Shown here: positions 33,270 through 45,320 of the stretch, piece by piece
Position numbering within the stretch: position 1 is the stretch's first letter
Layout of the letters: each line of letters starts with the position of its first letter
Assembly (NCBI GenBank): GCA_020809705.1
Contig: CP085835.1
Location: forward strand, 806,001-870,000
Length of the DNA stretch: 64,000 nucleotides
Source: Calonectria ilicicola
Taxonomy: Eukaryota > Ascomycota > Sordariomycetes > Hypocreales > Nectriaceae
Direction of reading: 5' to 3'
Program-made: the position numbers and the translations under genes
Notes under the pieces: generated by a model
Told to the model about the DNA's origin: nothing
The model's database searches: none
What the model saw: only the letters and a program-made list of their open reading frames with translations

Positions 33270-35480
33270 CTAATGCTCACAGAAATTCCATTCCTCAAAA
33301 TTTAGGTTGTCGTTAGTTTGCGTTGTGTTGACTGTTCGTTCGTCCATAAGCTCTTCACGTAGCTCCTTAGCCACCTCCTCGCTAATCGGAAACTCTACAT
33401 TTTGATGCACCATTTCCTGAAGCTCTCGAGGAAGTCTACCTAAGGCAGAAATTTCTGTGAGCTTCGAGACCCACCAATCCTTCTGCTGAGGTGCAACATT
33501 AGCTGTAGAGATGATTTCAATGTTTGGATCAACGAGGAATAGCGCCAAAATCTTGCGGTGTCCAGGCCGCGTCTTGTCAGCCAACTCAAACGGGCTCACG
33601 CGATGCTGATATACATTTGGGAAGAAAAGAGCGCGGTCTTCTCGTGTGAGAACGCTGCCAATGTCCTGCATTTTTGGTCGCCACGCCTTGATCGAGTACA
33701 GTCTCTCTATGTTATCGTACTCACCTTGCTCGTGGCGAAAACCATCGACGAGATTTTCCCGATCAGCATGAGTGCGGAAAGAGAGACGAGAATCAGTGAT
33801 GTTATCGCAGTCATAGTAGTACAAGGCCGTCGCGCAGATGCGCTCATTCAATTGCCCCTCGACATGCCAGGTGCCCCCTTCGTATCTTGGCTTCTCGGGA
33901 GTCAGGTGAATGTTTGCCAGTTTGACAATGACTTGAATCTGCTTAACCTTTTCGCCAAAAGGTTTGGGCCGCTGGAAGTCGCTGACCTTGAATCGCACAA
34001 GATCTTCTAAATCAGATTTCGGTTCCGGGAGGCGCAGATGGTGCGTAGAAGCAAACCACGCATCATCGCGCCTGAGGTTTTCCTCAAACGCCCCATCACT
34101 CTCATAATCTTCATCACTGTCAGTGTCTTCTCCTGGCCTGTTGCTGCGGTCGCATTCGGCGTTTCCGCAAATATCCGGCACCTGGCAAATATACTCGACA
34201 GCTTCTGGTCTTTCGACGCGTCGGGAAGAGAACTTTCCCTTGGTCGATTTTAAGACAACACTCCACGGAGTCAAGGATTTTTCGATAAATCTCTCAATTA
34301 TTGGATAAAAACTGGCGTGTTTAGTAGGGTGCAGGTTATTGATATAGCTAACGATTCGCGGTCGTTCGCCTGTCAGGTCGACATTGCATGGGAGCCATTG
34401 GAACTTTTTAGAGATGGCATTGTCCCAGATTGCCCCACTGGGCGCTTCAAGTACATCGCCGGTACCACAGTAGTCAAGGCAGTTTTCAAGGGTAATGCGT
34501 TTATCTGGAATTATTCGAGACAGCCCATATACGAGTGGCCAGAGCGATGGGTGAACCAAGTCGAGCACCATTCCATCGCTGCGTGGGTGCCAGTCTTTGC
34601 GTGCTTCAGGAACATTTTCTAGAGTAGCAACGGCAGCCCTCAAGGCTTGTTTCAAGTCATCATTCAGAAGGGCATCTGACTTGATGACACTGGCTGTATA
34701 GTCCATAACGGGAACGTATCCAGTTTCTTGACATATCTCAGCCTTTTTTACAAGCTCTTTGAAACACTGGCCTGATTTTTAACAATGAACTTTCAAAATC
34801 ATTAGATCACGAAAACTCACTGCGTCGGCCATCTTCTCAGTGAAGTCACCGTGTTGCTGATACTCTCCCCAAGGCATACCGAGCACTTCCTGTCTCCATT
34901 TGGCAACAATTTCTGGATCTTGGACTTTGATGCACCAATCACGCTTGTTGGTAATATCCTCAATGAACTTTAGCATGCAAACTTCGCGGTTTGTCAAGGT
35001 GAACGCCTTCCAATCCTTGCCGAGCCCATAAAGAAACGGAGAGCGTTTGTCATCCTCATGCGCTTTGTAGGTTAGAGGAAGATTATAACCGGGAAGCATC
35101 ATCTTGCCATCTCTTTTCTATCATGTAAAAGTCAGCCATTCTGGGTACAATTTCTTAGTTACCATCAGAAGATGATTTCTCACAATTGGGCCATTCAGTG
35201 CCCTTCTCTCAAGAGCCCTGTTTATGGAATTGTCGTGAAAATAGCCGGACTTTTTACCAAACCATTCATTGGCTTTTTTGTCAGCATCTGCGGCAGTAAT
35301 TTCGGTCTCAGAGTCTTTAATCCAGCGGAGCATCAGCCCAACCTGCTTTCTCGAAAGAAAACACTCTTCAGGCCCATAATCAGACTCAGAATCAGTATCT
35401 GAAAGAGGCTCAGAATCATCCTCAGAGGACATATCCTCACTTGAGACGTAGGGGCTTATATCGTCTGTTAAACCCCACAT
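33270..35480 (-). CDS. DUF4246 family protein
   Basis: Exons 35480-35163, 35117-34821, 34766-33270 give 703 aa. The N-terminus has an acidic Ser/Asp-rich patch (residues 10-35); GYNLPLTYKAHEDDKRSP follows, then the long DUF4246 domain with YEGGTWHVEGQLNERICATA, ALYYYDCDNITDS and LFFPNVYQHRVSPFELAD. The family is widespread in fungi; the GGTWHVEG His and the later QHRVSPF His with Arg have been read as a 2-oxoglutarate/Fe(II) dioxygenase-like core, but no reaction is known to me. A second acidic insert (GEDTDSDEDYESDGAFEENL) sits mid-protein. No signal or membrane segment, so probably cytosolic or nuclear. The exon 2/3 junction uses the second of two nearby acceptor AGs. Confidence 0.9.
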
Positions 35481-36424
35481 GCCGAAATTGTAATCGATTG
35501 CGATAATACAAAAAGGAAAGGAAACGTTTTGACGGTGTCAGAACCAACCCAATTTATATAAGACGCGCTACTGGTAATCGTGAGTAGGCAACGAGCGGGG
35601 CGCAACCTTGAACCCACCATGGCACCATGGCTGTGGCGCCGCTGCGTTGTACTGTGGTGCTATTTATAGACTTGATTATGACGGAAAAAAATATTTACGA
35701 AGCGTATCTTCTCAGTACCGGAGCCACAATGCTTATTCCTCCCTCGTCTTATGTTTTCGCCACGGGTGAGATTGAGGTGGCGGATATGGCTCAGGATGAA
35801 ACACAAGGTCGAAATAGGTGGTGTTCGAATAACCCGTGAGGTATCTAGAGATTGGTATGGTAGTATTTCCTACGCATTCTGATCAGCTTGCTTCAGCCGG
35901 GCGAATGGCTCTTTCCCGATTGGTGGTGTCTGAGCGCTTCGCTTCCAGTGTATTCATCTAAACAACGGATATTGGGGATCTGGCCGCCAATTTAAAAGCA
36001 CATTCCAGATCCTAAACCATATCAAGACTTTATGGACGGGTACGATGGCCAAATAATGCTCCTTGAGCCGTGATGATTTCGGAATCGTGAACGAGCGGGG
36101 CAAATGAGGGGCAAAGACCATACCCAATCAGAAAGTAGCCTCAACTGGAAACGCTCACGAGGGCGCTTACTGAGGATATGGACTCCTTCATCCTCACGGC
36201 TGTTGGTTGTACGACAACGCCCCCATAGTTTGGTTGGTCCACGTAGAAGCGAGGGTCCTTAGTTACCGGCCTTAAAAAAAGAGGATCCGAGGCCCTTTCT
36301 CCTCTTCCTTGCCGTCAGCTACGATCCCAACCTTCCAGCCCAAGCTTACGTTCCTTTGTTATCAGCGAGGCAAATTTGCTCGGCCCTCAAGAGATTTAAA
36401 CCGAGACATCATTATCCAGAAATC
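35481..36424. other. Divergent intergenic region
   Basis: Holds the promoters of the DUF4246 and PNP genes; no gene recognised. Confidence 0.45.
35553..35560 (-). promoter_or_regulatory. TATA box of the DUF4246 gene
   Basis: TATATAAA on the minus strand, about 73 nt upstream of the ATG at 35480. Confidence 0.55.
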
Positions 36425-37648
36425 ATGGCATCGCCTCCGAAAAGCCGCAACGAGTTCGAGATTTCCATTGTCTGTGCCCTGGACTGCGAATATAATGCTG
36501 CACTCTTGATTTTTGACGAGACATGGGGTCAAAACCTTGGACAGGCGGCCGGCGATTCAAACCACTACAAGACGGGGCGTATTGGACACTTCAATGTGGT
36601 GCTGCTCAATCTCCACGGTATGGGCAAAGTTGCTGCTGCGAGCGCAACGGCAAGCCTTCGATCAAGCTTTCCCGAGGTCAAAATCGCTTTTGTAACGGGT
36701 ATCTGCGGCGGAATACCTAGTGCAAAGCTATTCAGTAACTTTGACGACCTACTTCTAGGAGATGTCATTATCGGCTCAACCATCATCCAGTATGATTTTG
36801 GTCGGGAGGGCGTCAACGGCTTCACCATGAAGGACGGAGTTGACGAGCTACTTGGACGTGGTGTAAAGCCTGTACAAAACTTGGTCGGGAGGTTGAAGTC
36901 AAACGACAAGGAAGATGTCGAGGAGAATGCCAACAAATACCTAATGGAAATCCAAAAGAAACAGGCTGGGGCAAGGAAGAAGTATCACAGAACCTGGTAT
37001 GACTACCCCGGCTCTACATCCGACAAATTGTATCGGGCAGACTATATCCACAAACATCGCAATGGGACCTGCGATGTATGCAGTCGAGGGCCCACGACGG
37101 TGTGCGAGATTGCTTCGAGCAAGGGCTGCGAAGAGCTAGGGTGCGACGACGAATTTCTAGTGCCGCGAGAACGCCTCGAATACAAAAAGGACGAAAGCGC
37201 AGAAGAAGCACAAGCGCCTGAAATCTGGGTTGGAAAAATTGGTTCAGGGGACTCTGTCATGAAGTCAGGTCTTCAGCGTGACAGATTGGCCAAGCTCCAT
37301 GATCTGGTAGCGTTTGAAATGGAAGGAGCAGGAGTCTTCAATGAGATCCCTTGCATTGTTGTCAAGGCAGTTTGCGACTACGCAGATAGCCATAAACACA
37401 AACGATGGCAGACCTTTTCATCTGCCACGGCAGCTGCTGTAACAAGGGCCTTGATTGATCTCTATCCCAAGACGGACCGGACACCTGCAGGCTCCCCTGC
37501 ACAGCAATCTCCAACAGAGCAGTCCCCAACACAATCAAAGTTTGCCCAACAGGGCCCACGGGTTGTTTTCAATGGCAGTGTAACAGGAAGGAATATGGTC
37601 GCTGGCAATAGCTACTCGGGAGGGCAGCATACCTTCAACTTCTCGTGA
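36425..37648 (+). CDS. PNP/UDP-phosphorylase-fold protein with amyloid-like C-terminal tail
   Basis: Single exon, 407 aa from ATG 36425 (context ATCATGG). Residues about 8-350 form the PNP_UDP_1 nucleoside phosphorylase fold as used in fungal NOD-like receptors: EISIVCALDCEYNAAL, HFNVVLLNLHGMGKVAAASA, AFVTGICGGIP, LLLGDVIIGS, VGKIGSGDSVMKSG, then FEMEGAGVFNEIPCIVVKAV and CDYADSHKHKRW, with the active-site-type CDYADSH. A Cys-containing insertion (CDVCSRGPTTVC) lies mid-domain. Then comes a Pro/Gln/Ser/Thr-rich linker (about 350-378) and a 29-residue Gly/Asn-rich tail: RVVFNGSVTGRN, then MVAGNSYSGGQHTFNFS. There is no NACHT or repeat domain. The tail resembles fungal prion-like signalling motifs; role as an NLR-controlled effector is inference. 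Confidence 0.9.
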   Translation: MASPPKSRNEFEISIVCALDCEYNAALLIFDETWGQNLGQAAGDSNHYKTGRIGHFNVVLLNLHGMGKVAAASATASLRSSFPEVKIAFVTGICGGIPSAKLFSNFDDLLLGDVIIGSTIIQYDFGREGVNGFTMKDGVDELLGRGVKPVQNLVGRLKSNDKEDVEENANKYLMEIQKKQAGARKKYHRTWYDYPGSTSDKLYRADYIHKHRNGTCDVCSRGPTTVCEIASSKGCEELGCDDEFLVPRERLEYKKDESAEEAQAPEIWVGKIGSGDSVMKSGLQRDRLAKLHDLVAFEMEGAGVFNEIPCIVVKAVCDYADSHKHKRWQTFSSATAAAVTRALIDLYPKTDRTPAGSPAQQSPTEQSPTQSKFAQQGPRVVFNGSVTGRNMVAGNSYSGGQHTFNFS

Positions 37649-38775
37649 TAGAAGATGTCGCAATGCCACGCAAAGTTGGTCTCTAAAGCGTGTATCCTGC
37701 TGCTGAAGGATGTTGAGAGGTTTCATGGGGAGCCATCATGACTTGTGGCGAGGTTGGAGTTGTGATTGACAGTGATCAAAAAATTCTGATGTTTTTTCAT
37801 TGGATATCGAATGTATCCCATGTTTGGAACATCTTGAAGAGACCTCTTGTTGACAAAGGTTCGAACAGATGATTGATGACAGTGATGAGGAATAGCCAGC
37901 ATGATGCACAATTGAAAAGTTCAGGAGATAATAGTCTAAAATTATCTACTAAATGGAATTATAATCTTTTTTTATTTGACTAAGAATATTTGGGCATGCC
38001 AGCATTCTCAGCTTCGCTAAGAGTATGGCTGTATGCTCTGGGTATAATTCTGTTTATGGATATATCGTTAAAAAGCATGGCTCCGTTTTCTTGCCTGCAT
38101 AGTTCAAGAAGTTAATGTATAGATACGCGATATACTCCTCCACATCAAGCTTTCGGTTACCTCCGCATATTGGGAACGCTTGACGGGTCCAACGAAGGAT
38201 CGTAAAATATTTTATGACCTCAGATCACTCGAAGATCGAAATAATAGTAGAGTGAAAACAACGAGGTTTGTGTGAGAGCCTGATTGTTCCAACGTGTAAT
38301 TGAGCGACTTAGGATCCCCGGGAAACGCAGTCCAGAGCACAGTTGCCGATGTTCACTAAGCCCGAAGATGCAAGCTTCCTGTTCCTCTTTCAATGCCCAA
38401 TTTGAGCGTCGAATTACTTGGCGTAGCAAATTTCCGTGCGTTTCCCTCTCGCGGCTTTCTTTCGAATTCACCCCATCCAGGTTTCTGAACCTAGGTAGTG
38501 GATAAGAATAGGAGTCGAATATGCCTCATTCGGTTGCGGACACAGTATCCATCACGAAAGTTCCTTTTGTCGATAAGTGTTGGAGCATAGGCTAAATGCT
38601 ATAATTGGGCCTAGGAGAGAATTTTTGTGGCAATATCAACCTCGAAAAGAGACCAAATTTAATCTCTCATCTGATCAAGTTCCAGTCTAATCGAGTGCGG
38701 AACTGCAGATTCGGGATGGATGCCACAAATTCGTATCTGAATGTAAGATGTTGCGTCGGTGGTAGTTTTGGGGTA
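37649..38775. other. Convergent intergenic region
   Basis: 1.1 kb between convergent genes; no gene recognised. Confidence 0.4.
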
Positions 38776-39657
38776 TCAGGAAATAGAATAAGATCTCGGA
38801 GGAGGTGGGCGGTTTTTCGAAGCGCCACATTCGAGAATGTTGGGCTGGGATGATCGAAGGTCGATACTGAGGGGTTCTTCTATCACGTGGATACAGGTGC
38901 AATCGCTATGTTGCACGAGTAGTAGGAGCTTGTTCAGGACTGCGAATTCCATCTTCAGTTTTATGCTGTAAACGACTGGTTTGTAGGTGGTTTGAATCTG
39001 GAAGTGGTTCGCAAACTGAGTGACGAGGAGGGTTATGTCGAGTACGATGACCAATATGTTGACGATGATGAGATGTCGGATCATCTTGCGCTCCTTGGCT
39101 CTTTTGACCTCGAATATCGGTGTGAGGCCGCGGACAGTTTCCCAAATGTAAAGACCGGAGATGATGGACTCTTGCAAAAAGAACATGACGAGTTGGATTC
39201 GTTCGTAAATGTTGAAGGCGGTGAGAAAATGCTTCGACTCCCGCGTGTTGCTTCCCAGGAATAGGACCGAGACTGGAACGTGAAGGATAAAGAAATTGGT
39301 GATGATCATAATCAGAACCCAGCGAATCTTTGTCTTATCCGGGACAATCAGATGCAAACGAGAGTAGAGGACGACGGACTGGCCAGTCACCATTCCATAC
39401 CATCCTATGCATGTTAGAACGCATAGCGCAAAGTTGGGACCCAAGCTGTAGTAGCGCAGCAGCACGACGATGGCATGGAGCAGAATGCCAAAGGTGGAAA
39501 TCAGCATGCTCCAGAAATAGAGGCCATCGTAGCGCTTGAAGCGGCCCAAGAGCGAAACCAAGATCTCGACGCAATTGTAGACGGCCACGGCGAAGAATCC
39601 AGCAATGGCCATATCAATGGGCAGCGGGGCCGAGATGGGACCCGTTTCCCCAGCCAT
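38776..39657 (-). CDS. DUF7703-type seven-helix membrane protein
   Basis: Single exon, 293 aa from ATG 39657 (context GAGATGG). The frame is open further upstream but reaches only a TTG. Six to seven hydrophobic helices are visible: AIAGFFAVAVYNCVEILVSL, YFWSMLISTFGILLHAIVVL, FALCVLTCIGWYGMVTGQSV, WVLIMIITNFFILHVPVSVL, IQLVMFFLQESIISGLYIW and HLIIVNILVIVLDITLLVTQ. The short signatures RYDGLYFWS and MVTGQSVVLYSRLHL mark the fungal DUF7703 family of plasma-membrane-type proteins with no known function. The C-terminus is a polar tail. GPCR-like sensing has been suggested for look-alike families but is not shown here. Confidence 0.85.
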   Translation of the reverse strand: MAGETGPISAPLPIDMAIAGFFAVAVYNCVEILVSLLGRFKRYDGLYFWSMLISTFGILLHAIVVLLRYYSLGPNFALCVLTCIGWYGMVTGQSVVLYSRLHLIVPDKTKIRWVLIMIITNFFILHVPVSVLFLGSNTRESKHFLTAFNIYERIQLVMFFLQESIISGLYIWETVRGLTPIFEVKRAKERKMIRHLIIVNILVIVLDITLLVTQFANHFQIQTTYKPVVYSIKLKMEFAVLNKLLLLVQHSDCTCIHVIEEPLSIDLRSSQPNILECGASKNRPPPPRSYSIS

Positions 39658-41678
39658 CTCGCGATGCGGCCGAACCGGGACATCTAGCCCGATTGCGTCG
39701 CGGAGGGAAAATGAAAAAGAAAATGGGCCATCAATAAAAGCAGAGGATGATGGTGGAGACGAGATGCAACACAGATGCGCAGGCGATGCAGCAGGGTTGG
39801 TATTAAAGTCGGCCAACTGCCGCCGCAGCCATGGCCTGTGGCGTTATAGTGTCGAGCCACCTAAGCTCGTTCAAGCCATGATTGCTTTGCATTGGGCCTA
39901 GCGACTGTTAGCAGCGACCGCACGTTTGAGGCGTCGGAAATTCATGGCGCGCTTCATTGGACACTTGGATTGGCCCCCTGCATGCGTAACTTCGTCTAAA
40001 GGACGTGGGAGGGGGGGTCGGGAGCTGGCAGCGCCGACTTGGCCGAAGATCAACATGACTCGAGGCTGGGATACGGCGGTCAAAAAAAAGAATGTATGCG
40101 AGCGAGAGCCGCTTGCTTTGACCGTTTTGCGTTGTCTGTGGCCTCACTCCGCTCGTTGTGGGCGAGACAAGCTCGGGGCCCGGAGCACGGAGCAGCCGGA
40201 GGGCGGAACACGAGCCGCCCGAGCCTGATCGGGACTTGGCGAGAGTGGCCCAACAACAGTACGATGCGATGCTCTCGACTAAACCACGTGAGTAGCCCAG
40301 TATTTGTGTCAGCCACTCCCTTGGCTCGTGTTTTTCATCCCCCCGCAGCCATCCATCGGGTAGATGGGCCCAAGGACGGGGCACCGGAAGCTAGTCCCGC
40401 GTCGTCTCCGAACTAACTTTCAGCTGTTGCGCGCCCAGGGGCCAATGGAGCCGCGTATCTTCTCGCCAGTGTTGAAGAGAAGCCGCCACTGTGGCGGCAC
40501 TTTGATGGATTCGCCGCATCTCTAGTCTAGGACAGGCCGGAGTGTGTGGCGGCTCTTGGCCTAGTCACATCTGACAGAAGCGTAAACCACCAGAGCCAAA
40601 CGCCTCGGAGGCTTGCCATGTCCTATCAGGCCACCATAGTGAGCACTTAGTCTGCTTTAACTTGTGGGCTTGCATTAGGTCTCCAGCGTCGGCCGCCAAA
40701 CCGCGTGCACAACGTTGTCCGATGGGAATCATCATCGTCCTCCACCGCGAATATAATTAGCGCATAGCCACGAAATCCCGTTTCACGTGCTTTTTTGTCA
40801 TGGGCAATTCATGCGAGTCATCAAGTTATATTGGCGCTCGACTTTCCTGCCAGTAACTTGAAGGCGGAATGACACAAGTCGATCAATGCCTCCCCGGAAA
40901 GCAGAAATTATCGCCACTTTTCGGAAGCAATGCGAATTTTGCCCACATTCCAATCATCATGCGCCATGTGGATAGCATTCCCACTCACCCGACAGAAACT
41001 GCCATCAGAAAAATAAGGGAGAATCGATCTGATCGGACACTATTTCCGTCCCGCCAACAGAGTGGGCTTGATTGAGATTTGACAGTGCACCCAAAAGGTA
41101 TCGCGATAGCACTAAGCTCGTTTCGACAGGGAGGAAGCGGAGCCATTGCGTGGCAGCGTGCCAAAACGAGATCCCAAAGGAATGGCAGACACGGCTGGGA
41201 GGACCTCGTATCCGATTGCTCCCCACATTCCGCCGCCTAGCCTCATCTAGAATCAAGAAAAAGAAACAAGGCCAAGATATTGTCTCGCAACGCCACGGTG
41301 CTAAGATGCTGTCTGAAAACGCCAACATCAGCCGAGTACGACATTCCGGGGTAATGAAGCGCCAAGTCTGGTGGCCAACCTACCTGAGTCGCGGAGTTTG
41401 CCGAACCTGAGAACTGACAGAGCAATTTCCTTGCAAGAAGTGAATTTTCTCCTGGACAATTCATATGCTGAAGGCGACATTCTGGTAAGATTTAGTCTGC
41501 AGTAAGTAATCACGCCACGAAAGCAAGCCAATCATGTGTTTCTCAAGCTTTCTCATATTCTAACCGAGCAAAGCTAACATCACCGCGGAAGGAGACAAGG
41601 ACAACATTTGCAATTAGTTGGTGGTGAACTTTTGTAGATTCATATGCTAGGGGTATAATGGCCATTATCCGACTACTC
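39658..41678. other. Long intergenic region
   Basis: 2 kb, GC-rich left half (about 39930-40450) and AT-richer right half. Only open frames without family resemblance; no gene recognised. Confidence 0.45.
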
Positions 41679-43498
41679 TTATAATTTGTAAGCACTCTTG
41701 TGGTGGTGAATTGACTGCACGTTGCAGTAGGCCTTGAGACCGCTAACGCCCAGCTCGGAGCCAACTCCACTCCACTTGTGTCCTCCAAAGGCAGCGTCGG
41801 GCCGCAAGTCCAAGTGCGTGTTGATCCAGACGTTTCCAGCCTGCAGCTGCTTAGAAATACGGTCTGCCTGCTCCTCATTTCGGGTCCAGACCGACGCGCC
41901 GAGTCCAACCTCACTGTCGTTAGCGCGCTGAATAACGTCCTCCTCGTCAGACCACTGCAAGATGGGGAAGATGGGGCCTGGAATAGTGTTAGGTTGAATC
42001 CGGCAAGGGGTGCTTTTGGAGATACATACCGAACTGCTCCTCCTTGACAATCCTTGAGTTATCCGAGGGGTTGGCGATGACAACTGGGTTGATGTGGTAT
42101 CCCTTGTCGCGAGGTGACTGCTCGATACTACCGCTGGCAACCTTGATGTCACCTTCCTCCTTCAGGGTCGCCAGAATGCTCTGGATGCGATCAAACTGCA
42201 TGGCGTTCTGGACAGGGCCCAGTGCGACGCCATCCTCCAAGCCGTTGCCCACCTTGAGCGTGTTGACAACGTTGACGACGGCGGCAAGGAATTCGTCGTA
42301 AATGTCCTTGTGCACGTAAACACGCTTAATAGCAATACAGACCTGGCCAGAGTTATACAGGGCCAGGGCAGCGACCTGAGAATCTGTTAGTCATCCGGTC
42401 TGTCACCACGCGGCTTATCGCTTTGCATCCGTCTGTCTTACCTGTGCCGCTGTTGAAGGAATGTCGACATCCTTGCAGACGATAGCGGGATCGTTACCGC
42501 CCCTACCCACTTGTCAGCACTCTATTAGGGCACTAGGATTTTCTTGACTTACAACTCGAGAGTAACTCTCTTCAATGTCTTGGCACAGCTCTGCATGACC
42601 TTCATACCGGTTGCGACGGATCCAGTGAAGCTGACCTTGTCGATGCCAGGGTGAAGTGTCAACTTGGGGCCAAGGGAATCATCTCCGCTCAGGGCCTGGA
42701 CGATTCCAGGAGGGAAGAAGGCGCTGGCAAGCTCTGCAAGCTTAAGGCCGCAGTAGGGGGTGAAGGGTCTATGAAGTTTAAGAAGATAGTTACTATTTCT
42801 TTTCCTTGATGACTTACGAAGGCTTAAGGATGATGGGGCTGGCAGCGATGAGAGCTGGCGCAAGTTTGAAGCATGCTGTTCAGAGGGGTTAGAAGTGTTC
42901 GTGCATAGAAGAAAGCGTCTTGCAAACCTAGCAAAATGGGGACTATAAAATGTTAGTATATGCATCATTTCAATTTGTTGAGTTTCCTTACAGTTCCACG
43001 GCACAATTCCAACGGAAATGCCAACAGGCACGTATCGGGTAACAACCTTGCACTCTGGGGTATCTTGCACAATGTCTTCAGGGAAGGGAAGACCTGCCAT
43101 TCCCTTTAGTGTGCCCACGGATTGTTCAAGCTCCTTCTGAGCACCGGCGACCTATATCGTTGCATGGTTATTAATTACTCATTTAGACTTCCAGTTCCAC
43201 AACATACAGTCTTGCCCTGTTCCAGGGTAAGCATCTTGGCAAATGCATCCGCATTTGCGGCCAGAGCATCTGCAAAGGCAATCACAGCCTCCTGTCGCTT
43301 CTGTAGTGGTGTGTCGGCCCATCCTCGGAAAGCCTTCTTTGCTGCAGCTACAGCATTGTCGATGTCTTCATCTGTGCTGATGGGAACTGGAGGGAGGTCC
43401 TCTAGTGTTGCTGGGTTGATGCCCTGTCGAGTCTTCTCAGTGGGGACAAGCTTGCCACCAATCACGTTTCTGAAAACATCAAAGTCGACGGTCGCCAT
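41679..43498 (-). CDS. Aldehyde dehydrogenase (NAD(P)+)
   Basis: Oxidises aldehydes to acids. Eight exons: 43498-43208, 43151-42992, 42942-42928, 42875-42818, 42768-42553, 42502-42442, 42375-42030, 41977-41679, giving 481 aa. Conserved features: N150 in VPWNFP, general base E246 (VTLELGGNDP), nucleophile C280 (NSGQVCIAIKR), EEQFGPIFPI and the C-terminal GVGSELGVSGL. Exon 3 is a 15-nt microexon (FPILL plus one base) lying between two introns of 49 and 52 nt, so simple ORF finding breaks the gene there. Closest general type is the betaine/succinate-semialdehyde-like ALDH group, but substrate is not resolvable. No targeting tripeptide (ends YKL). Confidence 0.95.
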
Positions 43499-45320
43499 TG
43501 TATCTTGATTTTATTTTTTCGGAAAGTTGGGTAAATTGCCAAGAGAAAATACCTATGTCTGTTCTCTTAAAAGCTACGTTTACCTTGAACCTTTTATACA
43601 AGACGTGGCAGGGTATTAAGGGCGGGGGTTAAAGTAGTGAAACGGTTATTGGATTTGACTAATCGAGGCCCGTTGCCATTTCAGGATCATTAACCGGTGG
43701 GTTTTCATTCTTTGTGGAGAAGCATAGAGGCAGGCGATGAATAGGGATTCAAATTGGCCGCGGCTTAGTTAGTGGCTAGGTGGTCTTGGCTTCAAAGCGG
43801 AGTTGAACTAAGCCACCCTGTCTTTCAGCTCAACGGAGTCATGACGAAACGTTGAGGTTGAATGCGGAGATGGCATGGTCGTTGGTAATCATTATGCGAG
43901 GCACAGGCATATCCCGACCGCCACCAACAACATGAGGGGTAAAAAGATCTTCGGGGATCGCTATGGCCGCGGAGAAGCTAGCTCTTGGTTGGACGGCTAG
44001 TAAATAAGTTTTTTTTACCCCGAGGGGAACTTGCACCTGATCAAAAAAACGAGAAAAACCAGCCCATCACAAGACCAGGGCTGGGGCACAGTCGGCGAGC
44101 AAAAGTTGAAGCTCCATCGCAAGGCTCCGGGAATTGAAGATGACGAAAGCAACTGAGTTTCAGGGCTGGCGATGCAGCCAAGCGCCGTGGGGAGCCGCCT
44201 CCAGCAACAGCACCACCTCCGAGTATCCACAATTGGCCCGTTTGCGGAGCTGCCTCTCCATTGCAAGCGCTGTTAGCAAACGCGCCACTGTTTCAATCCG
44301 CGACTATGGCCCTGTCTGATCCGCTGGCCGCTCTCTTATCCCAATCACCGCGCCTGGTTGCCCGGCACCGCGGGCCGCTAGAAGGTCCGTCCCCTGGGCT
44401 GCGGATACCTCATTATCGATCGAGCCACAGTTGTCAGAACAAAAGCACTGCCATACCCACCAGCTTCGGGCCTAATCATGCGGCTCCCTGACTGTGGATT
44501 TCATTTCGACGTCCAAGGAGAGGTTCAACCAACAGCCTGGCCAAGGGTTAGACTGGTCGTCCCTCTTTTCTTAATCATAGCTGAACTCCCCGTGGCAGTA
44601 GTTTAATAACACGGGTTAACGATGGCGATATTTGATAAGGAGCTTTCCCACGTGGCCAAGATGACATGATTCATGACTCGGTTCAAGAGTGACATCGCAT
44701 TTAGATTAGGGATATGCAGTCTCTTATCAGCTATCAGGTTATATTATCTTCTCCTCTCGACATGACCCCTTTTACGAATTTTATTCTTATTGACCATTCT
44801 TGTCCATCGCATGTCAATCGAGTATATAAAAAACGCGATGATATCAATACACAGTATATAGCAATTGAAATCTGATGTTAGCTGACCAGTGGGACTTTTC
44901 TGCTAGAGCTGAAGAAAATAACGAAATGGGATGAACGGTTTATGATAATTCACTAATATAGCAACCCTTACCTCGCGTCTTTATTATGCTTTCTTTCAGA
45001 TGTGAGAGTGAGCATGCCTTAGTAGGCACTAAAGAACAGCTTTTAATACAAATAGTGTTCCACGATTAGTCGTACTACCTCTCGTCTTGTTAGGTCGATA
45101 ACTCCAATATCCCGAGATTGAATTCCAGGTCCAAAAATATAGCATTTGATCAATTTGTGGTTTGCTTTTAATTGCAGTCGCTTAGAGTACATGGATATTT
45201 TTGGTTCAAAGTTACATTGTGTCATTGACATACACGTAAATCGTATAACTTGCATTTCAGACGAACCGGCGCGTGAAAAGCCGACACATATCATCCAGAT
45301 TCCATGGTCAGCCTGAATCA
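43499..45320. other. Long intergenic region
   Basis: ALDH promoter at the left end; the rest (1.8 kb) holds no recognised gene. Confidence 0.45.
43591..43598 (-). promoter_or_regulatory. TATA box of the ALDH gene
   Basis: TATAAAAG on the minus strand, 93 nt before the ATG at 43498. Confidence 0.6.

Noticed and set aside
36356..36424. Upstream extension of the PNP protein
   Set aside because: The extra codons begin at TTG, not ATG; ATG 36425 has a good context.
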